NCBI GenBank assembly: GCA_023374025.1
Contig: SIJG01000039.1
Coordinates: forward strand, 1,026,579 to 1,090,578
Direction: 5' to 3'
DNA length: 64,000 bases
DNA from: Heterodera schachtii
Lineage: Eukaryota > Nematoda > Chromadorea > Rhabditida > Heteroderidae
Part shown: one piece after another, positions 50,261 through 63,190 of the stretch
Layout: every line of letters starts with the position of its first letter
Position numbering within the stretch: the first letter of the stretch is position 1
Position numbers and translations under genes: made by a program
Notes under the pieces: generated by a model
Seen by the model: the letters and a program-made list of their open reading frames with translations, nothing else
Databases searched by the model: none
What the model was told of the DNA's origin: nothing

Positions 50261-53200
50261 ATAAAATAGAAAACGAACTAATATTAACATTTAATTATTT
50301 GAATTAAATCAAAATTAATTAATTAATTACTTCTAAATACGAATCATATTAAAATTATGAGAAAAAAATAAAATAATAACGAATTTGAGGATTTTAATGC
50401 CTATTTATAAAAAAAATTTTTCTTCCTTTTTATGTGCCAATTTGGTGATTTTTTCTGCCTAAAAATAGAAGCTCTATAAATTTAAAAAAGGTTTAAAACC
50501 GTTCAACCCGGATTAAAAAATGTTTAAAGTATCACCAATAACGTTTTTTTAAATACAAAACACTTTAAAAGTCACAAATATAAATTTTATTAATTTGAAA
50601 AAAACAATATAAAATTTATTTTTATCTTATACTTCGAATTGAAATTTATGTTTTTTTTTATTTGAAAAAACCAAATTTATATGTTTTAAAAACCTCATGA
50701 ATGAAAAAATAATGTTAAGTTAATAATGTAACAACAATATTATCACCTTTTTGACGTCTTCACAAAAAAATAATTAAAATCTGAAAATATCTGAAAATAA
50801 AAAACACCACATAGATTTTAATTTTTTTCTTCATATCATTTAGTACATAAATTTTTTTTAAATTTACGACTTAAAACCGAAAAAATTAAAAGTTCGGTGC
50901 CATTCCATTGATTATTTTTTATAACTTTATTCATTAATTTCTATGTGTTTAATCTGTAAACAAAATCTCATCAAAAACATAATATAAGAAACAATTTTTT
51001 TTCAAATATTTAGATTTATTCTAATGAACTCCGAAAGCTTAAACATAAAAATTGGACTTAAGTTCATGTAGAAACATCATGTAATGAAATAAATTTTTTA
51101 TACATTAAGAAAATATTTCTTTAATTAATTATAGCATATTAATTTTTTGTGTATTTTTGTATTTTTAAATTTTTTGTTTTACTTTCACTTGGGGTATAGC
51201 GGATAGCGGCTTCTCCACTCATCTTAATGGATAACAATTTTTTGACTTTTTTGTTTCCGATTATTTCTAATAATTTAATTTATATGATCGTAAATCAACA
51301 AAATTTTTATCTTTCTTTAATTATGAGTAATCTATTTGTGTAGAGGTGTGCTTTACATTAATCTTAAAAAATATTTTCAAAATTAAACACGATTATTTGG
51401 AATTAATTAGATTATATTATTTTGCCTTTATTTAGAAACTTTACATATTTATATTTAATATTTTAGTTTTATTATCTTTTGCTAGAATTTTCCTTAAAAG
51501 ATATATTTAAAATTATTATTATTTTTATTTTAGCATTTATTTTTATTTGTTTTTTATTTCTTTTAGAAACATTTTTTTCTCATGATTAAATACTCGCAAA
51601 GAGCATGTTCCCATTCGTGTGTTGTGATTAAGTTATTTTATCTGATCTAAACAAAAAATTAATTTATTTGCGTAAATGTATCATCATAAATATTATTATT
51701 TCTTTAATAATTTAATAAAATCAAGTAAATATGCAAAGCTTCATGTGCATTGTAGTAGACATTTTTAAATTTTATTATCGTTACTATTATTATTAACAGT
51801 GTTTTCTGATTAAGTTTAAATCTCTGTTTTTCATTGTTTATTTTTTTTGATTATTAATTTATTATATAACAAATTGCAAAAGTAAATATAATTATAACTA
51901 TTCTTTTGTAGGTATGATGTTGAAAGTTCCTGTTTCGTCCGATGTTTACTTCTTTTTTTTTAATAATGAAAAATAAGTTTTCTTAGATAATAGATCGCTA
52001 ATTCCAACGATGTAAACATCTATTCGGCCCAATGCTTATACTTTGTTTGAATATTATACAGTATTCTAGTTATTTTAATTAAATGTCGCAGTACTTTTGT
52101 ACTGAGGAGTATTGTAGTGCAATTCACATTAGCAATCAGCTGCTCGATTTTTTTTTGTTTTCTACGATTATTCCTTTATTTAACTTCAAAAGTAATTGTT
52201 TCTGAATTAACGGTTCAGAGATGTTCATATTTAATTAATTAGATGATGTCCATGTTATTACTTTTTATAAAAATTACAACAGACCGATAAAAATTGTTTA
52301 ATATTTTTTATGTTTTTAAATAGAGCTTACTCAAAATATATTAATATAGATGTTTTTTGGCATATTAATAATTTTTTTTTAATAAATTGGATTTATTTTA
52401 AAATTTTTATCTATAAATCTAATCGACAGTATGACTTATTTTAAAAATTATGAACTTACAATAATTGTGTTTTTTTATCTCATTTATGTATAAATATATT
52501 TATTGCTTTTATTAATTTGTTTAAATTTTGTAATCACTTGCCTTTATTAATATATTTTTTTTCTTATGGCATTGCAATTAAATACCATTCCGCAGTATTG
52601 AAAAACGGTATTATATTAATCCTTATGATAAAATTTTTAATTTATTTCAATTTTATAGTCGTCCTCTTGGCTGGTAGAACGTGTTTTGGGATTCAAGGCA
52701 GGTAGCATCTTTTTTTTCAAGCGTCCTTTTGTAATTATCCTGGATATTAATTGCATTTTTATTTGTATGTATTAAAGATTATTATTTGGGTATTTTTCAC
52801 TGAATTTATTTATTAATCTAATTTCTTTCATTAGTTTTATTATATCAATGTTTTAATTGGTTTGGTGAATATTTACAAAATTATTGAGCTTAATTTTATT
52901 CTGAATAATTTCTCAGATATTTAAAAAAAAATTATTTCTGAATAATTTTTTGTACATGACTTGCTTCTTGAAATCTCGAATTGGTCAGTAAAGTTAGACA
53001 AACCATCAAATATATTTTCATACTATCATGTATAACTTAATAATTTTATTTTCTGAATTAATATATTTTTTAATTTCCAAGAGCATCCGTATCATTTATG
53101 TTTTAAAAATATTTAAGTTATTATTTATTTAGTGTTTTTCATTTGTTTAAATCAAAAATATTTTCCCCTTCATTTAATAACCAAAACTTTTAAGTAAAAA

Positions 53201-54220
53201 ATCCCGAATATTCCATTTACTGATCCCAGACGGAAAGAAAAAATATAAATTTGAAAATTTATTTAGACAATTATTAATAAGTTAGTTGAACAAATCAGGC
53301 TGTCATCATATTTGTTTATATTTAAGGTGGAAAGTTCATTTTAAGAATTTCTATGTATAAATCAAAATTTTTATTAACTTTTAATTTTCTTTTTATAAGT
53401 TTATTCATTAACCCCACATTAGCATCATTCAAAATTAAGTAGAAAATTATTGTTTGATTCTTTCTCGTTTTAAATTATGCACTCTTATGTAGATTCATAT
53501 AAAAAGCCTTAAAATTTTTATCTGTACATTTGCTGTATTATAATTTAAATAATTTAACGAACCAGTAGTTTATCAGGGAAACTTGCTTTTAATTCGAGTT
53601 TCTTCGATTTTTTTTTGTGCACCTGTTTTCGCTCATTTTCAAATGAACTCGCTAACAAATTTGAACAGCGTCTGAGCCTATGAAATTATGACACGGCTTT
53701 CAAGTTATTAATTTTAGTTTGTCTTCTCTTTAAATTGTAAAGTTATATCTTTTTTAAAATTATTTTCGGGAATATATTATATTTACTTTTGATTGTTTCA
53801 GATTTTTTATTTGAATGAAATTTTGGGTGTGTTCAACAGGCATCATTATCCATTTAAATTATTATTTAATTTTGCTCACTCTCCTTTTATGTATTTGTAA
53901 ATTTATTTTTTAATCAGATTTCATATTTATATAGAGAAGATCTTTAAGTTTTTACAAATGATACACAATTTAATTTATCTGAAAATTCTATGAAAATTAA
54001 TCAATAACAATATATTTGAAAATAAATATAATTTTCATAGCTAATCAATTATTTATCCTTGAATTTTCTTTTATTTAATTCCTTTAATATAATGATACTA
54101 TTTGAAATAGTCAATTTAATAAAAAATAATGAAAATTTTCAATCAAGATAAGAATATTCTATTAATAGTAGAAATTTATAAAATTTCCCATCTGCGCCTA
54201 TCTGATGAGCCGTTTATACT

Positions 54221-55030
54221 CAGGGTTACCCTTTGTCCTTATTTGTAAGGTTTGTCCTTATTTTGAGGGTCCAAATCTTACAAATTTTAAATGTTTTTAT
54301 TTGTAAGATTTGTCCTTATTTAAGCTCTTTGTCCTTATTTTAGTCTTATTTTTTTGGATTCAGAGAGAAATTTAGATTTTAAATGATAATTTTTGAAAGA
54401 AATGTTTTTTGAAGTGAATTAATATCCAAAGTTTTGCTTTTGCTTAATTTATTTGTTCATATGCGTGGTCCAGTGGGTTGTGATCATGGTTATGTTCTTC
54501 GTTTTATCGTTGGATCAGTTCCCCTCCAAGCAATTTTTTTTTCTTCTAATTTTTCAAAATTATTCCTTTATCGATGGGAATTCAATCTTAATTTTAACAT
54601 TTAAAATCATAAAATATTGGTTAAAAACAGCAAAATTTGGACATTTTTTGACAAAATCTGTTAAAAATTGCACTTAAATTTTAAAAAATTTTTCCCGGCG
54701 GCGTCTATCGGCACCGCCGGAGCTGCAAAATTCTCTTTATTTCTTTAAATAGACTTAAAAACCGCGAGAAAAATACGAGAAATTTGCTTGAAGTAGAAAC
54801 AGTGAAAAGCCTGGCAAAAATTTTCCCATCGGCGACTATCGAAGCTGCAGTGCCACAAAATTCCCTTAAGATTTCAAAAGTTGACCTAAGATTTGCAATG
54901 TAAAAATTGGCCTTTTTGGTGAAAATTTGTTACCAAGTCGCGCTAAATTACAAATTTTTTCCGGCGGCGCCTACCGGCACCGCCGGACTTCCCCCCGCCT
55001 AAAAAAAGAAAGTTTTTTGAAAAAATTCCG
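54221..55030. mobile_element. Degenerate element related to family A (ends uncertain)
   Basis: A CAGGGTTACCCTTTGTCC start at 54221 looks like a hAT-type end. Downstream there are repeated TTTGTCCTTATTT motifs (54234-54350) and then two copies of the GC hairpin in the opposite orientation to the other family A elements (CCGGCGGCGTCTATCGGCAC at 54695 and CCGGCGGCGCCTACCGGCAC at 54961), with a decayed copy near 54830. I could not find a matching right end or target duplication, so it is probably truncated or two nested fragments. Confidence 0.55.
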
Positions 55031-56673
55031 CAAAAACCTTTTGAATGTAAAAACCGCAAAATAATTTTGCTTTTAATACCTTTTTAATTTCTTCAACAAT
55101 GATCAAGTGCCGTAATGGACGTGTCTCCACCACATCTTGTTTTTATTATATTTCCTTTGATAACTTATCTATTTTTATTTTTATTGTTGTATTTAAAGTT
55201 TTAATTTTCATTTTAGAAATTTTTCGCATATTTATTCTCTTGACTATGTTTTTCATCCGGTTGAGAGTTTTTTCAAAACGAGGTATATAAAACTAAAAAT
55301 TTCGTAAAAATTTTATGCATGAGTTTTAATTGGTTATTACGCTCGCAATTCATTTATATTTAATTTCTAATTATCGTTTGAAATTTTTTTGGCTTAAAAT
55401 ATGAAAAAAAGATTTTTTAATTCTCTTGGTAAGAAAAATTAAGTTTATTATTTTCTGAAAATTTTTCAAATTAAATTGTTGTTGTTCTTCATTTTTAGAT
55501 CACTAGAGCTATAAAGGTAGTTTTACATGTTCATATTTAACTATATGAATGGTTGAATATGTTGATTAATTAAAAAATGCAATATCATTAAAGAGAAGAG
55601 ACAATAATGAGTTTTTGAAAATAATATGATTTGTTTAAAGAAAGTTTCAATATTAATTTAAGCCACAAAATAAATGTTAGTTTTATATTAATTCTAATTT
55701 GATTTAAAAAAGGAAAATATTCGGTAAAGCTATTTAAACGATTAAAAATTTTCAAGTTTATAGCCGATAAATTCAAAATTTATAAAAATATGGCTTTTTA
55801 TGTTCCAACATAATTTAAAAATTATTTTTGACGAGCTCATAAATTTTTTATAAGCATCAATAAAGTAATATATTATTATTATTGACATTTTGAATGTAGA
55901 GAAATTTACATGTTGTTTTTTTAATAATAGATTCAAGTTAGAAGAAAATGAGATTTTTAATTTCAAATAAATTGTATGTATTTTAATATTTGTAAGTTGT
56001 GAGAAGTTACTCATTACCTTTTTGAAATATTAAAGTAGATTGATCTAGTTCGCGTGTCAATAAAGCTTGTTTTAAGTTTTTACGCCCTGGCCATGTTCTT
56101 GACAATTCTGCATTATGGTACGCCAATATGATTGATGTCAATTATACTTTAATATTTGATTTATTTAATATGAATTGCTTATTTATATTTTACATTTTTG
56201 TAATTCAAATCAAGCTCGTTCTTTTCCCATTTAAAACAATTGCTATTCAAATTTAAGTCCCCTAAAATTACGATTGGCCATTTATTTTCATACTTTTTAT
56301 AATATATAAATTGCGATTGTGAGGTCTATAGGTTCAATGTGAGAAAGATATTTCTGAATATTTGATAATTTTCTGGTAATATAAATTTAACATTAACAAA
56401 TTTTATTTAAACGTGATCGGCCAACGTTTGGTTTTAGGTATTGGTAAAATTACATGTTTTCACATATTAATGAAAATAATAAACATTGAGTAGCATCTTT
56501 TAATATTTTATTTATTTAATTTTTGATTTCAAATAATTTAGGCAAACACAAATTATTAAATTTATACAAACTTCCACAGATTAGATTTTATATTGCTCCA
56601 CAACAGCAGATTAATTAATCGTTTTATTTATAGCTATGCGCTTGCCAATATTATTTAAATGTCCACAAATTCT

Positions 56674-56732
56674 CTCCCTCGAGATGAAGCATCTCTCTCT
56701 CTAGATAAATATCTCTCTCTCTCGCTGCGATT
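56674..56732. repeat. CT-rich simple repeat
   Basis: Interrupted CT dinucleotide runs (ATCTCTCTCTCT twice, with TCTCCCTCGAG before them). This is the opposite strand bias to the GA tracts near 29.9 and 63.1 kb. No gene is associated. Confidence 0.8.
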
Positions 56733-57229
56733 TGTTTTCCTTTTGGTATTTTTAATTTTTTCTATCATTTAAAATATTATGAATATTATATATATTTAAC
56801 TTGAATTCTTTTTATGGTTTTCTTTATGTGCTATTAGCTGCTTTTTAAATAGCAATTCTATTATGAAAAATTTATAGCCAAATTTTATTATTTTATTATT
56901 TTGTCATTTTTATATTATTATTAACGGTTCTGTTTAAAAAAAAAATATTTTAGACAATTTTAAAAATTTAGTCACAATATTATCAATTGCATTCTAATAT
57001 TTTATTTCCATGTTATTTTAATGTCTTAGTTCTGTTTTTGCTGTATTTTAAAAAATTTCCATTAAATTATTAATTGATTTAGCAATATTAATGAAACCCA
57101 AGCCAACCACCCAAATATTTGGATTTATTTTTTCATTAATTTATTTATGGTAATTTTTAAAAATTGTTTGAAAATCATCTATTTTTTCATAAATTCAAAA
57201 AAAATGTATTTTATTTAAATTATATTTAA

Positions 57230-57950
57230 AAATATATTATTGTTTCGTAATTATCCCAAATCCTTCGCGCTCTGGAAAAGAAGTCAAATTGTTAAGGAGA
57301 TTCACATTGATACCTTTGAGTTTAAGTCATAATGGTGTTATTTTCTGTTTTAAATTCGATAGAGAAATTATTTTATGTGGAGTTTAATGATTTTAATAAA
57401 GCAAATATTAATAATAAATAATTTTTATATTAAATTAACTAACAAATATGCCCCACTTATTGTACAAATATCTGTTTTTAGTGTCAATTCATCATAATAA
57501 TTATGGATATGAAATAGATACACTTTCAAATAAAATTAAATTTGTCTTAATATTTGTTGTGAAAGATATTTGCCTTTTGATTTTTAGATTTTAATGATTA
57601 CATTGTTATTTCTCTGGAAACTAAATAGTTAAACAAATTCATCAGCGATTCAAATATTTTTAATTTATAATTTGCCATGCATAGACGGAGAATTAATTAC
57701 CTCTTAGTTTTTATCAATTTTTTTTAATTTAATTTCTATTTTAATTGGCTTTAATATACTTTGTTAAATTCATTATTAAGCTTTCTATTCTAATGTATTT
57801 TTTCTAAATTACTACTTTTTTTACTTTTTAATTCCAAAATTTATAAGATTTTAGTGTCTATCGTTTTGGTTTTTTATTTTGTTAGAAAATTTTTATAAAT
57901 TTTAATTTATGCTTTTGTGTAGTATAAATGAATATTCAAAAATTAATGCA
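57230..57950 (+). repeat. Long diverged repeat U5, copy 2
   Basis: Partner of 23880-24420. The conserved core 57255-57329 (CCCAAATCCTTCGCGCTCTG...CCTTTGAGTTTAAGTCA) keeps the order of blocks seen in copy 1. A GAAAGATATTTGCCTTTTGA block follows near 57560. The putative 25-codon frame ends at a stop right after the core, with no donor. Confidence 0.6.
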
Positions 57951-58639
57951 AATTGAAACGATTTTCAAACAATGATTTAAATATGTAAACATCACGTCAA
58001 TGTAAAATAAATTAATATTTTCAATTTTTATATTTAACCTTTATCATGGACTGGCGGAATTAACACTTACAAATTAGATGCCATGAATGAATGAAATTTT
58101 TAAATAATAATTTTGCTATAATATTTATTTATCCAATTACAAATGCTCGTGTTGTCTCGAAGGCGCGACCATTTGATTATTTGGACCAAAATATTATTTT
58201 TCAAATTCTTTTTGCGACTTCGAAATTTTAGTTATTTTATGATAGATAAATACTAGGTTTTCCGTAATAATCAAATAAAAAATTAATTTTAAAATTATTG
58301 CAATTTTCAAAATTTAATTCATATTATTTGTAATTTAATGCATATTAAATTGTATCTGTTCACATCAGCGGATTTATTAATATTTATTTTAGGTTCACGT
58401 TTGTTACTTTATTTTTAAATTAATTCCTTTTTAAAGAAAAAATTTTGGAAAATTAAATTATTTTAGCGCTTAACTATTTCTAAGTTTTTTTTAATAATTG
58501 AAAATAAATTAGTTTGTTAATATCAATGCATTAATTATAATAATTTGATTTAAAATGATTAGAAAACTTTTTGTCCTTTGGGGTTTTCTTTTATTATTTG
58601 CTTTATTTTTTATTTATTATTTTAATATTAAATCGTATC

Positions 58640-58770
58640 GCGAATCAAATGATGAAAAGAAATAGTCATCGTCATATTTTGATTTATATTTATTTTTACA
58701 TACAAAAAATTGGTTTTATGCGCATTTTTTCCAAGCTTTTTAATTTATACTTAAATATTTTATTTATTTT
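58640..58770 (+). repeat. Island family U4, copy 2
   Basis: Partner of 19140-19270: ATCGCGAATCAAATGATG, AAAAGAAATAGTC and ACAAAAAATTGGTTTTATGC align in order. Two whole-codon-sized length differences occur in the first part, but the frames diverge afterwards. Confidence 0.6.
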
Positions 58771-59159
58771 TTGAATTATATTAACATTCTTCTTGTGTTT
58801 TTCTTTTTTAGTTAATCTTATTTTTTACAAGTTTAAAAAACACTTACTTATATATTTCCAAAATGCAGTAATGAAGTAACAAATTTTTGTGCCAAAATGT
58901 ACGAGCCTGTTATTATAGCTTTGTTTTTTTCAAACAAGCAAAGCATCCAAGACTCTCTCGCTTCGTTTTCCAATTATTATTCGTTAAAAAAAAGTTTTCT
59001 TCATAAAAAATTTATTTTTGAAGAAATATTTTAAAATATTGTAAAAATTTCTTTTGAGAAAATTCATTTTTTTTTATTTTTAGACCAATTAATAATTAAT
59101 AACATATATTATTATAAATACCATTATCCTTATCAACTAATTTTTCTTAATTAATTGAA

Positions 59160-59950
59160 AAAAAGAATAAATAAAAGTAATTTTCAATTTTATTTAAGTT
59201 TCAATTAATTTCATTTTAATTTTATTGATTTAATAAATTTCCAACACACCTTTGTCCTCGTCATATTTTTTGCGGGTCAATTTTCTTCGAATTTCTTTTA
59301 AATGTACATCGCTCCAATCATGTGCCTTCCGATCGGTGTGAACCTATCATTTATTTCAGAGATCAAAGTTAAAAGTGAGTTTTTGAGGTTTTTTTTTATA
59401 TAATATATTGAATGAAAGTAAATTTTACAAAATTTAATTATTTTTCAATAATTTAAGGTTATATTTTAGAGTTTTAATATAACTTTTTTATCATAACAAT
59501 CTTTTTTTAATATTTATATTATGAAATATCTGTTATGCTTTTATACTCCATTTTATATAAAATTATTTAGAAGAGAAGAATTTTTTGATAAACTTTTAAC
59601 ATTTAAAGTGTAATTTTTATTTTCCCATAAGATTCTTATTCGCTAACAACAAAAATTATCTTCTGCATAAAAAATAGTTTTTGAAGTAAAAGGAATAAAA
59701 CTAAAGTTTCAATTAGTCTCGTTAATAAATTTTCAATTTCAATTAATTTCATTTTTTATTTTTATTGATTTCATAATACTATCGTTGTCCTCGAAATCAC
59801 TTTTTCAACCATTTGGATAAATATTGTCTCTGCGCAATGCACTTCCAAATTAAATTAAATCCAATTAAAATTAAAAAAATTTCTTCTTTTTATTTCATTT
59901 TTCTGTGTATTTCTTTATTTCAGAAACATCGATAAAAGTGAGTGTTTTTA
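59160..59950 (+). repeat. Tandem pair (period about 565 bp) with paired splice-like signals
   Basis: Two units, about 59160-59400 and 59690-59950, share AAGTTTCAATTAATTTCATT (TTTCAATTTCAATTAATTTC), a TTTTATTGATTT block, GTCCTCG and a TTTCAG acceptor-like site. In the first, TTTATTTCAG precedes 15 bases (59360-59374) and GTGAGT. In the second, CTTTATTTCAG precedes 14 bases (59924-59937) and GTGAGTG. The conserved arrangement of acceptor, 14-15 bases and donor could mark micro-exons. No longer exon nearby supports a gene model. Confidence 0.55.
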
Positions 59951-60171
59951 AATTATTATTTTGAATGAATGTAAATTTTTTATAAAATTTAATTATTATT
60001 GCAATAAGAAGAATTGATATTTTTACCAAATTTTATGGGAAATACTTTTTTCACAACCTTTTATTTTTATATTTTTTTATTGAAGTATAATTAAAATATT
60101 TTTTAAATTTAATTTAATAAACTTTTTCATAATTAACTTTAGATTTAAGTTAGACGAAATTCTTTAATTTT

Positions 60172-60905
60172 AAAAAGCAATAAAAATTTTTAAAAATTTT
60201 ATTCAGCTCTCTTTTTGAAAGAAAAAGCATCAGAGAGCCTTATTTAACATGTAAATAAAATTTGGTGCGTTTCAGAGCACTTTCTGAAAAAAAACTTAAG
60301 CCTACTACTCAATTTTGCCTAAGCCAACTAAGCAGTTTCGAAATCGGTTGGGCAAAAATCGCTAAGGGTGGGCTAAAATAGCTAGCTTAGTCTATTAAAA
60401 CCTAGAAAAGGAGCTCTTTCTAGTGGTGTCATCGGTTCTGGATTGGAGTCAGAATGCGCAGAGCTATACTCAAAAACTTAAGCCTACTACTCAATTTTTT
60501 TCACTAAAACGTTAAGCCTAAACTTTTCGCATATTTAAAAAGCAATAAAAATTTTTAAAAATTTTATTCAGCTCTCTTTTTGAAAGAAAAAGCATCAGAG
60601 AGCCTTATTTAACATGTAAATAAAATTTGGTGCGTTTCAGAGCACTTTCTGAAAAAAACTTAAGCCTACTACTCAATTTTTTTCACAAAAACGTTAAGCC
60701 TAAACTTTACGCATATTTAAAAAGCAATAAAAATTTTTAAAAATTTTATTCAGCTCTCTTTTTGAAAGAAAAAGCATCAGAGAGCCTTATTTAACATGTA
60801 AATAAAATTTGGTGCGTTTCAGAGCACTTTCTGGAAAAAAACTTAAGCCTACTACTCAATTTTGCCTAAGCCAACTAAGCAGTTTCGAAATCGGTTGGAC
60901 AAAAA
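60172..60905. repeat. Tandem repeat, three units (60172, 60537, 60719)
   Basis: Each unit starts AAAAAGCAATAAAAATTTTT and continues GCTCTCTTTTTGAAAGAAAA, CATCAGAGAGCCTTATTTAA and TGGTGCGTTTCAGAGCACTT. The first is 365 bp because of an extra middle part, the second 182 bp, and the third runs to about 60905. Units one and three share CTAAGCCAACTAAGCAGTTT and ATCGGTTGG, which the middle one lacks. Copies are nearly identical, so the array is recent. A 63-codon frame at 60809-61000 crosses the end of the array and is not accepted. Confidence 0.92.
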
Positions 60906-60909
60906 AACA

Positions 60910-61095
60910 GGGCCTAAAATGGGCAAAAGGAAATAAAAATTTAAAAAATTCCAATTTAACTCTCAATCCACGGGGAGGAGAATTTGGTAATAAAAAATAA
61001 ATCCAAAAATGGGCCTAAAATAGGGCAAAAGGAAACTAAAAATTTAAAAAAAAAAATTTCAATTTAACTCTCAAATCCATTTAGAGTGCATTTGG
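60910..61095. repeat. Two-unit tandem repeat, period 101 bp
   Basis: GGGCCTAAAATGGGCAAAAG at 60910 recurs as GGGCCTAAAATAGGGCAAAA at 61011. Both units continue with AATTTAAAAA and TTTAACTCTCAA(A)TCCA. The array abuts the preceding tandem repeat, so both may belong to one larger repeat-rich insertion that ends near 61.1-61.25 kb. Confidence 0.85.
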
Positions 61096-62969
61096 TGTCC
61101 AAAATCCGCGTTTTCATTTTCATTAATGGATGTCGGATTATACAATTTTTGTTGCTCCGTCCGCCATTATCCATCATAAATAATATTTGTAATCTGACAC
61201 AAACTAAAAGATAATTTTGTACGTAATTTGTGTACTGTTTGTGTAACGGGGAAGTAATTTCCGGTACAAAAATTTAATCAAAAAACGGAATTCTAAGAAC
61301 ATAAAAATTTTTGAAAAATTTGATTTGATGCTTTTTTGAATTCTTTTGATTAATTTCATCTTATTTCAACTTTACTATTTTTTATAATGATATTTAAATT
61401 TCAAATATTATTAGACAAGTTTTATCAATTTACTGTTAATTGGTCACATATTTACCATACAGGCTTCAATCTCCCATTTCTCAATTATTGGATTATTTTT
61501 ATGTCACAGAGAGTTAATTTTCTTAAACGGAAAACCCTAAATTAATTGCGTTCAAATATTTCTTTTTTCTGCATTTATTATACTCACCCAATGAGAAAAC
61601 TCTTTTATTTAAAAAAATACGTTTTGTTAATTAATAAAAATATTTTTGCTATATCTATTTATTTTGAAATATAATTTAGGAAAAATGTTTTATTCGAGTT
61701 ATATAATTGTATAAACCCTCGTCAAGTAGAAAAACAGTCTAAATGTTTCATTACTGAATTTTCATCATCAGTTTTAATTTTCTTGAGGAACTGTTATCTT
61801 ACATATTTTATTTTTTTAATTTACTTTGTGCCAAATAATGTTTTAGTTTTATATACCATATAAGTTATTTTGTCATACGAATATATTTGCAATTTTATTA
61901 TATTTAATTGATTAATTTTTCTGAAATATTTTAATATTACCGTTGCTATATTTTTAGTTAAATAAAAAAACATAAATTTTTTCAATAATTGTTTTTTCAA
62001 ATTTATTTTTTAATAAAAATCAAAATTAATTCTTGTTATTTAAAATATTAAAATAAAATACTGTTCCCCTGATTAAAGAAGATATATTCAATATTAATTC
62101 CTTTAATTTTTCATTTTTCAATATTTATTCGTATAAATTATTTTCAAATAACTAAATCCATCAAAAATTTTATTCAATGTTTAACCTTATGCTGCGAATT
62201 TAAAAAATCCTTGCGGTGAAAAAGTTGCTGCGGTTGTGGATCGTGAATACCCCATATACTACTCCTCTTTTTTTAGCTTTTTAAAATTTTAATAAATGTG
62301 AAAAAAATATTTTTATTGATTTATTAATGCTATGATGAGGTGAAAAATTGTTGCCTTTAAGTTTTTTAAACTTTTTTCCATTTATTTATTATAAAAAATT
62401 ACATTTCTGAAGAGTTATTTAATCATTAATTAATTTTAAAGTCTGGAATAAGCTCTTCTTCATAATATATTTTTGGTGATTTACATATTTATTAAATTTT
62501 GAAATTATGTTGATGCTTTTCAGGTTTTGGGAAGGTGAAAAATTAAACATTATTTATTTTACACCAAGAATGAATTTTTTGGGATTTATAAAAATGAAAA
62601 TTCTGAATAAATTAAATTTCTTAAATAAATTTTCTTTTTTAATTAACTATCTTTAATTTAAATAAATCTAATTTGCTTTCCATGACATTCAATTATAAGC
62701 AATATTTCTATTTGAAAAATTTCATTTTTATTTGAAATTTAATTAAGTTCTCTTTGTTTTTCTGTTTCATCTCCAACATAGGTTATTTGGTAATTAGAGC
62801 TGATAACAAACAATAATAACTTGTCTATTAAACAACACACTATATTTCTTTTAGAGGCATTTTGTTTGATTTTATTCCTTTTGTTTCAGTGATACATTTT
62901 TTAAATTTATTTTGGTTCACCACAATTCAATTTGAATTAATTTTTTAGTTTTTTTATTGGTTGTACATA

Positions 62970-63190
62970 TTTTAAATGAAACAGTTTGTCAAATCGATGA
63001 AGTGAATGACAAAATTTTTGTCTTCCGTTAACTAAATGCTGCTGATGCTCTCAATTGGTTGGATGTTGGGCGTCCGTCCGCCCAGGCATTGCTTTGCGCA
63101 ATAAGACAGAGAGAGATAAGAAGAGAAAGAGATGAGTGAGAGGAGAGTTTCTGAAGCTTTTTGTTTATGGGAATTTTTTTTGGGCATGCA
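62970..63190 (+). repeat. Island family U1, copy 2, with GA-rich tail
   Basis: Partner of 29640-29990: TTTGTCAAATCGATGAAG, TTTTTGTCTTCCGTTAACT, ATGCTCTCAATTGGTTGGAT and GGGCGTCCGTCCGCCC, then ATTGCTTTGCGCAAT and a GAGAGAGATAAGAAGAG tract. GGGCG/CGCCC and ATTGC/GCAAT could form two consecutive hairpins, but the first copy does not preserve them well. An 81-codon minus frame here is the pyrimidine-strand reading of the GA tract. Confidence 0.75.

Larger units (their letters stand above)
43740..51120 (-). other. A-rich strand-asymmetric block
   Basis: Holds a recent 0.87-kb duplication (45837-47433 and 49395-50260), a family A element inside the first copy, and members of families U3 (48040-48230) and U6 (49170-49250). 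The patch at 43935-43960 (CTAGCGGTGCCGAAAAGC) looks like a decayed GCGGTGCCG hairpin of family A elements. A donor-like GTAAGT (minus strand, near 47593) follows CCCCAGAATGAAGT. No complete gene is seen. Confidence 0.5.

Noticed and set aside
52655..52710. TTGGCTGGTAGAACGTG followed by GGGATTCAAGGC, resembling tRNA D and T arms
   Set aside because: The two parts are too close together, leaving no room for an anticodon arm, and the acceptor stem does not pair well.
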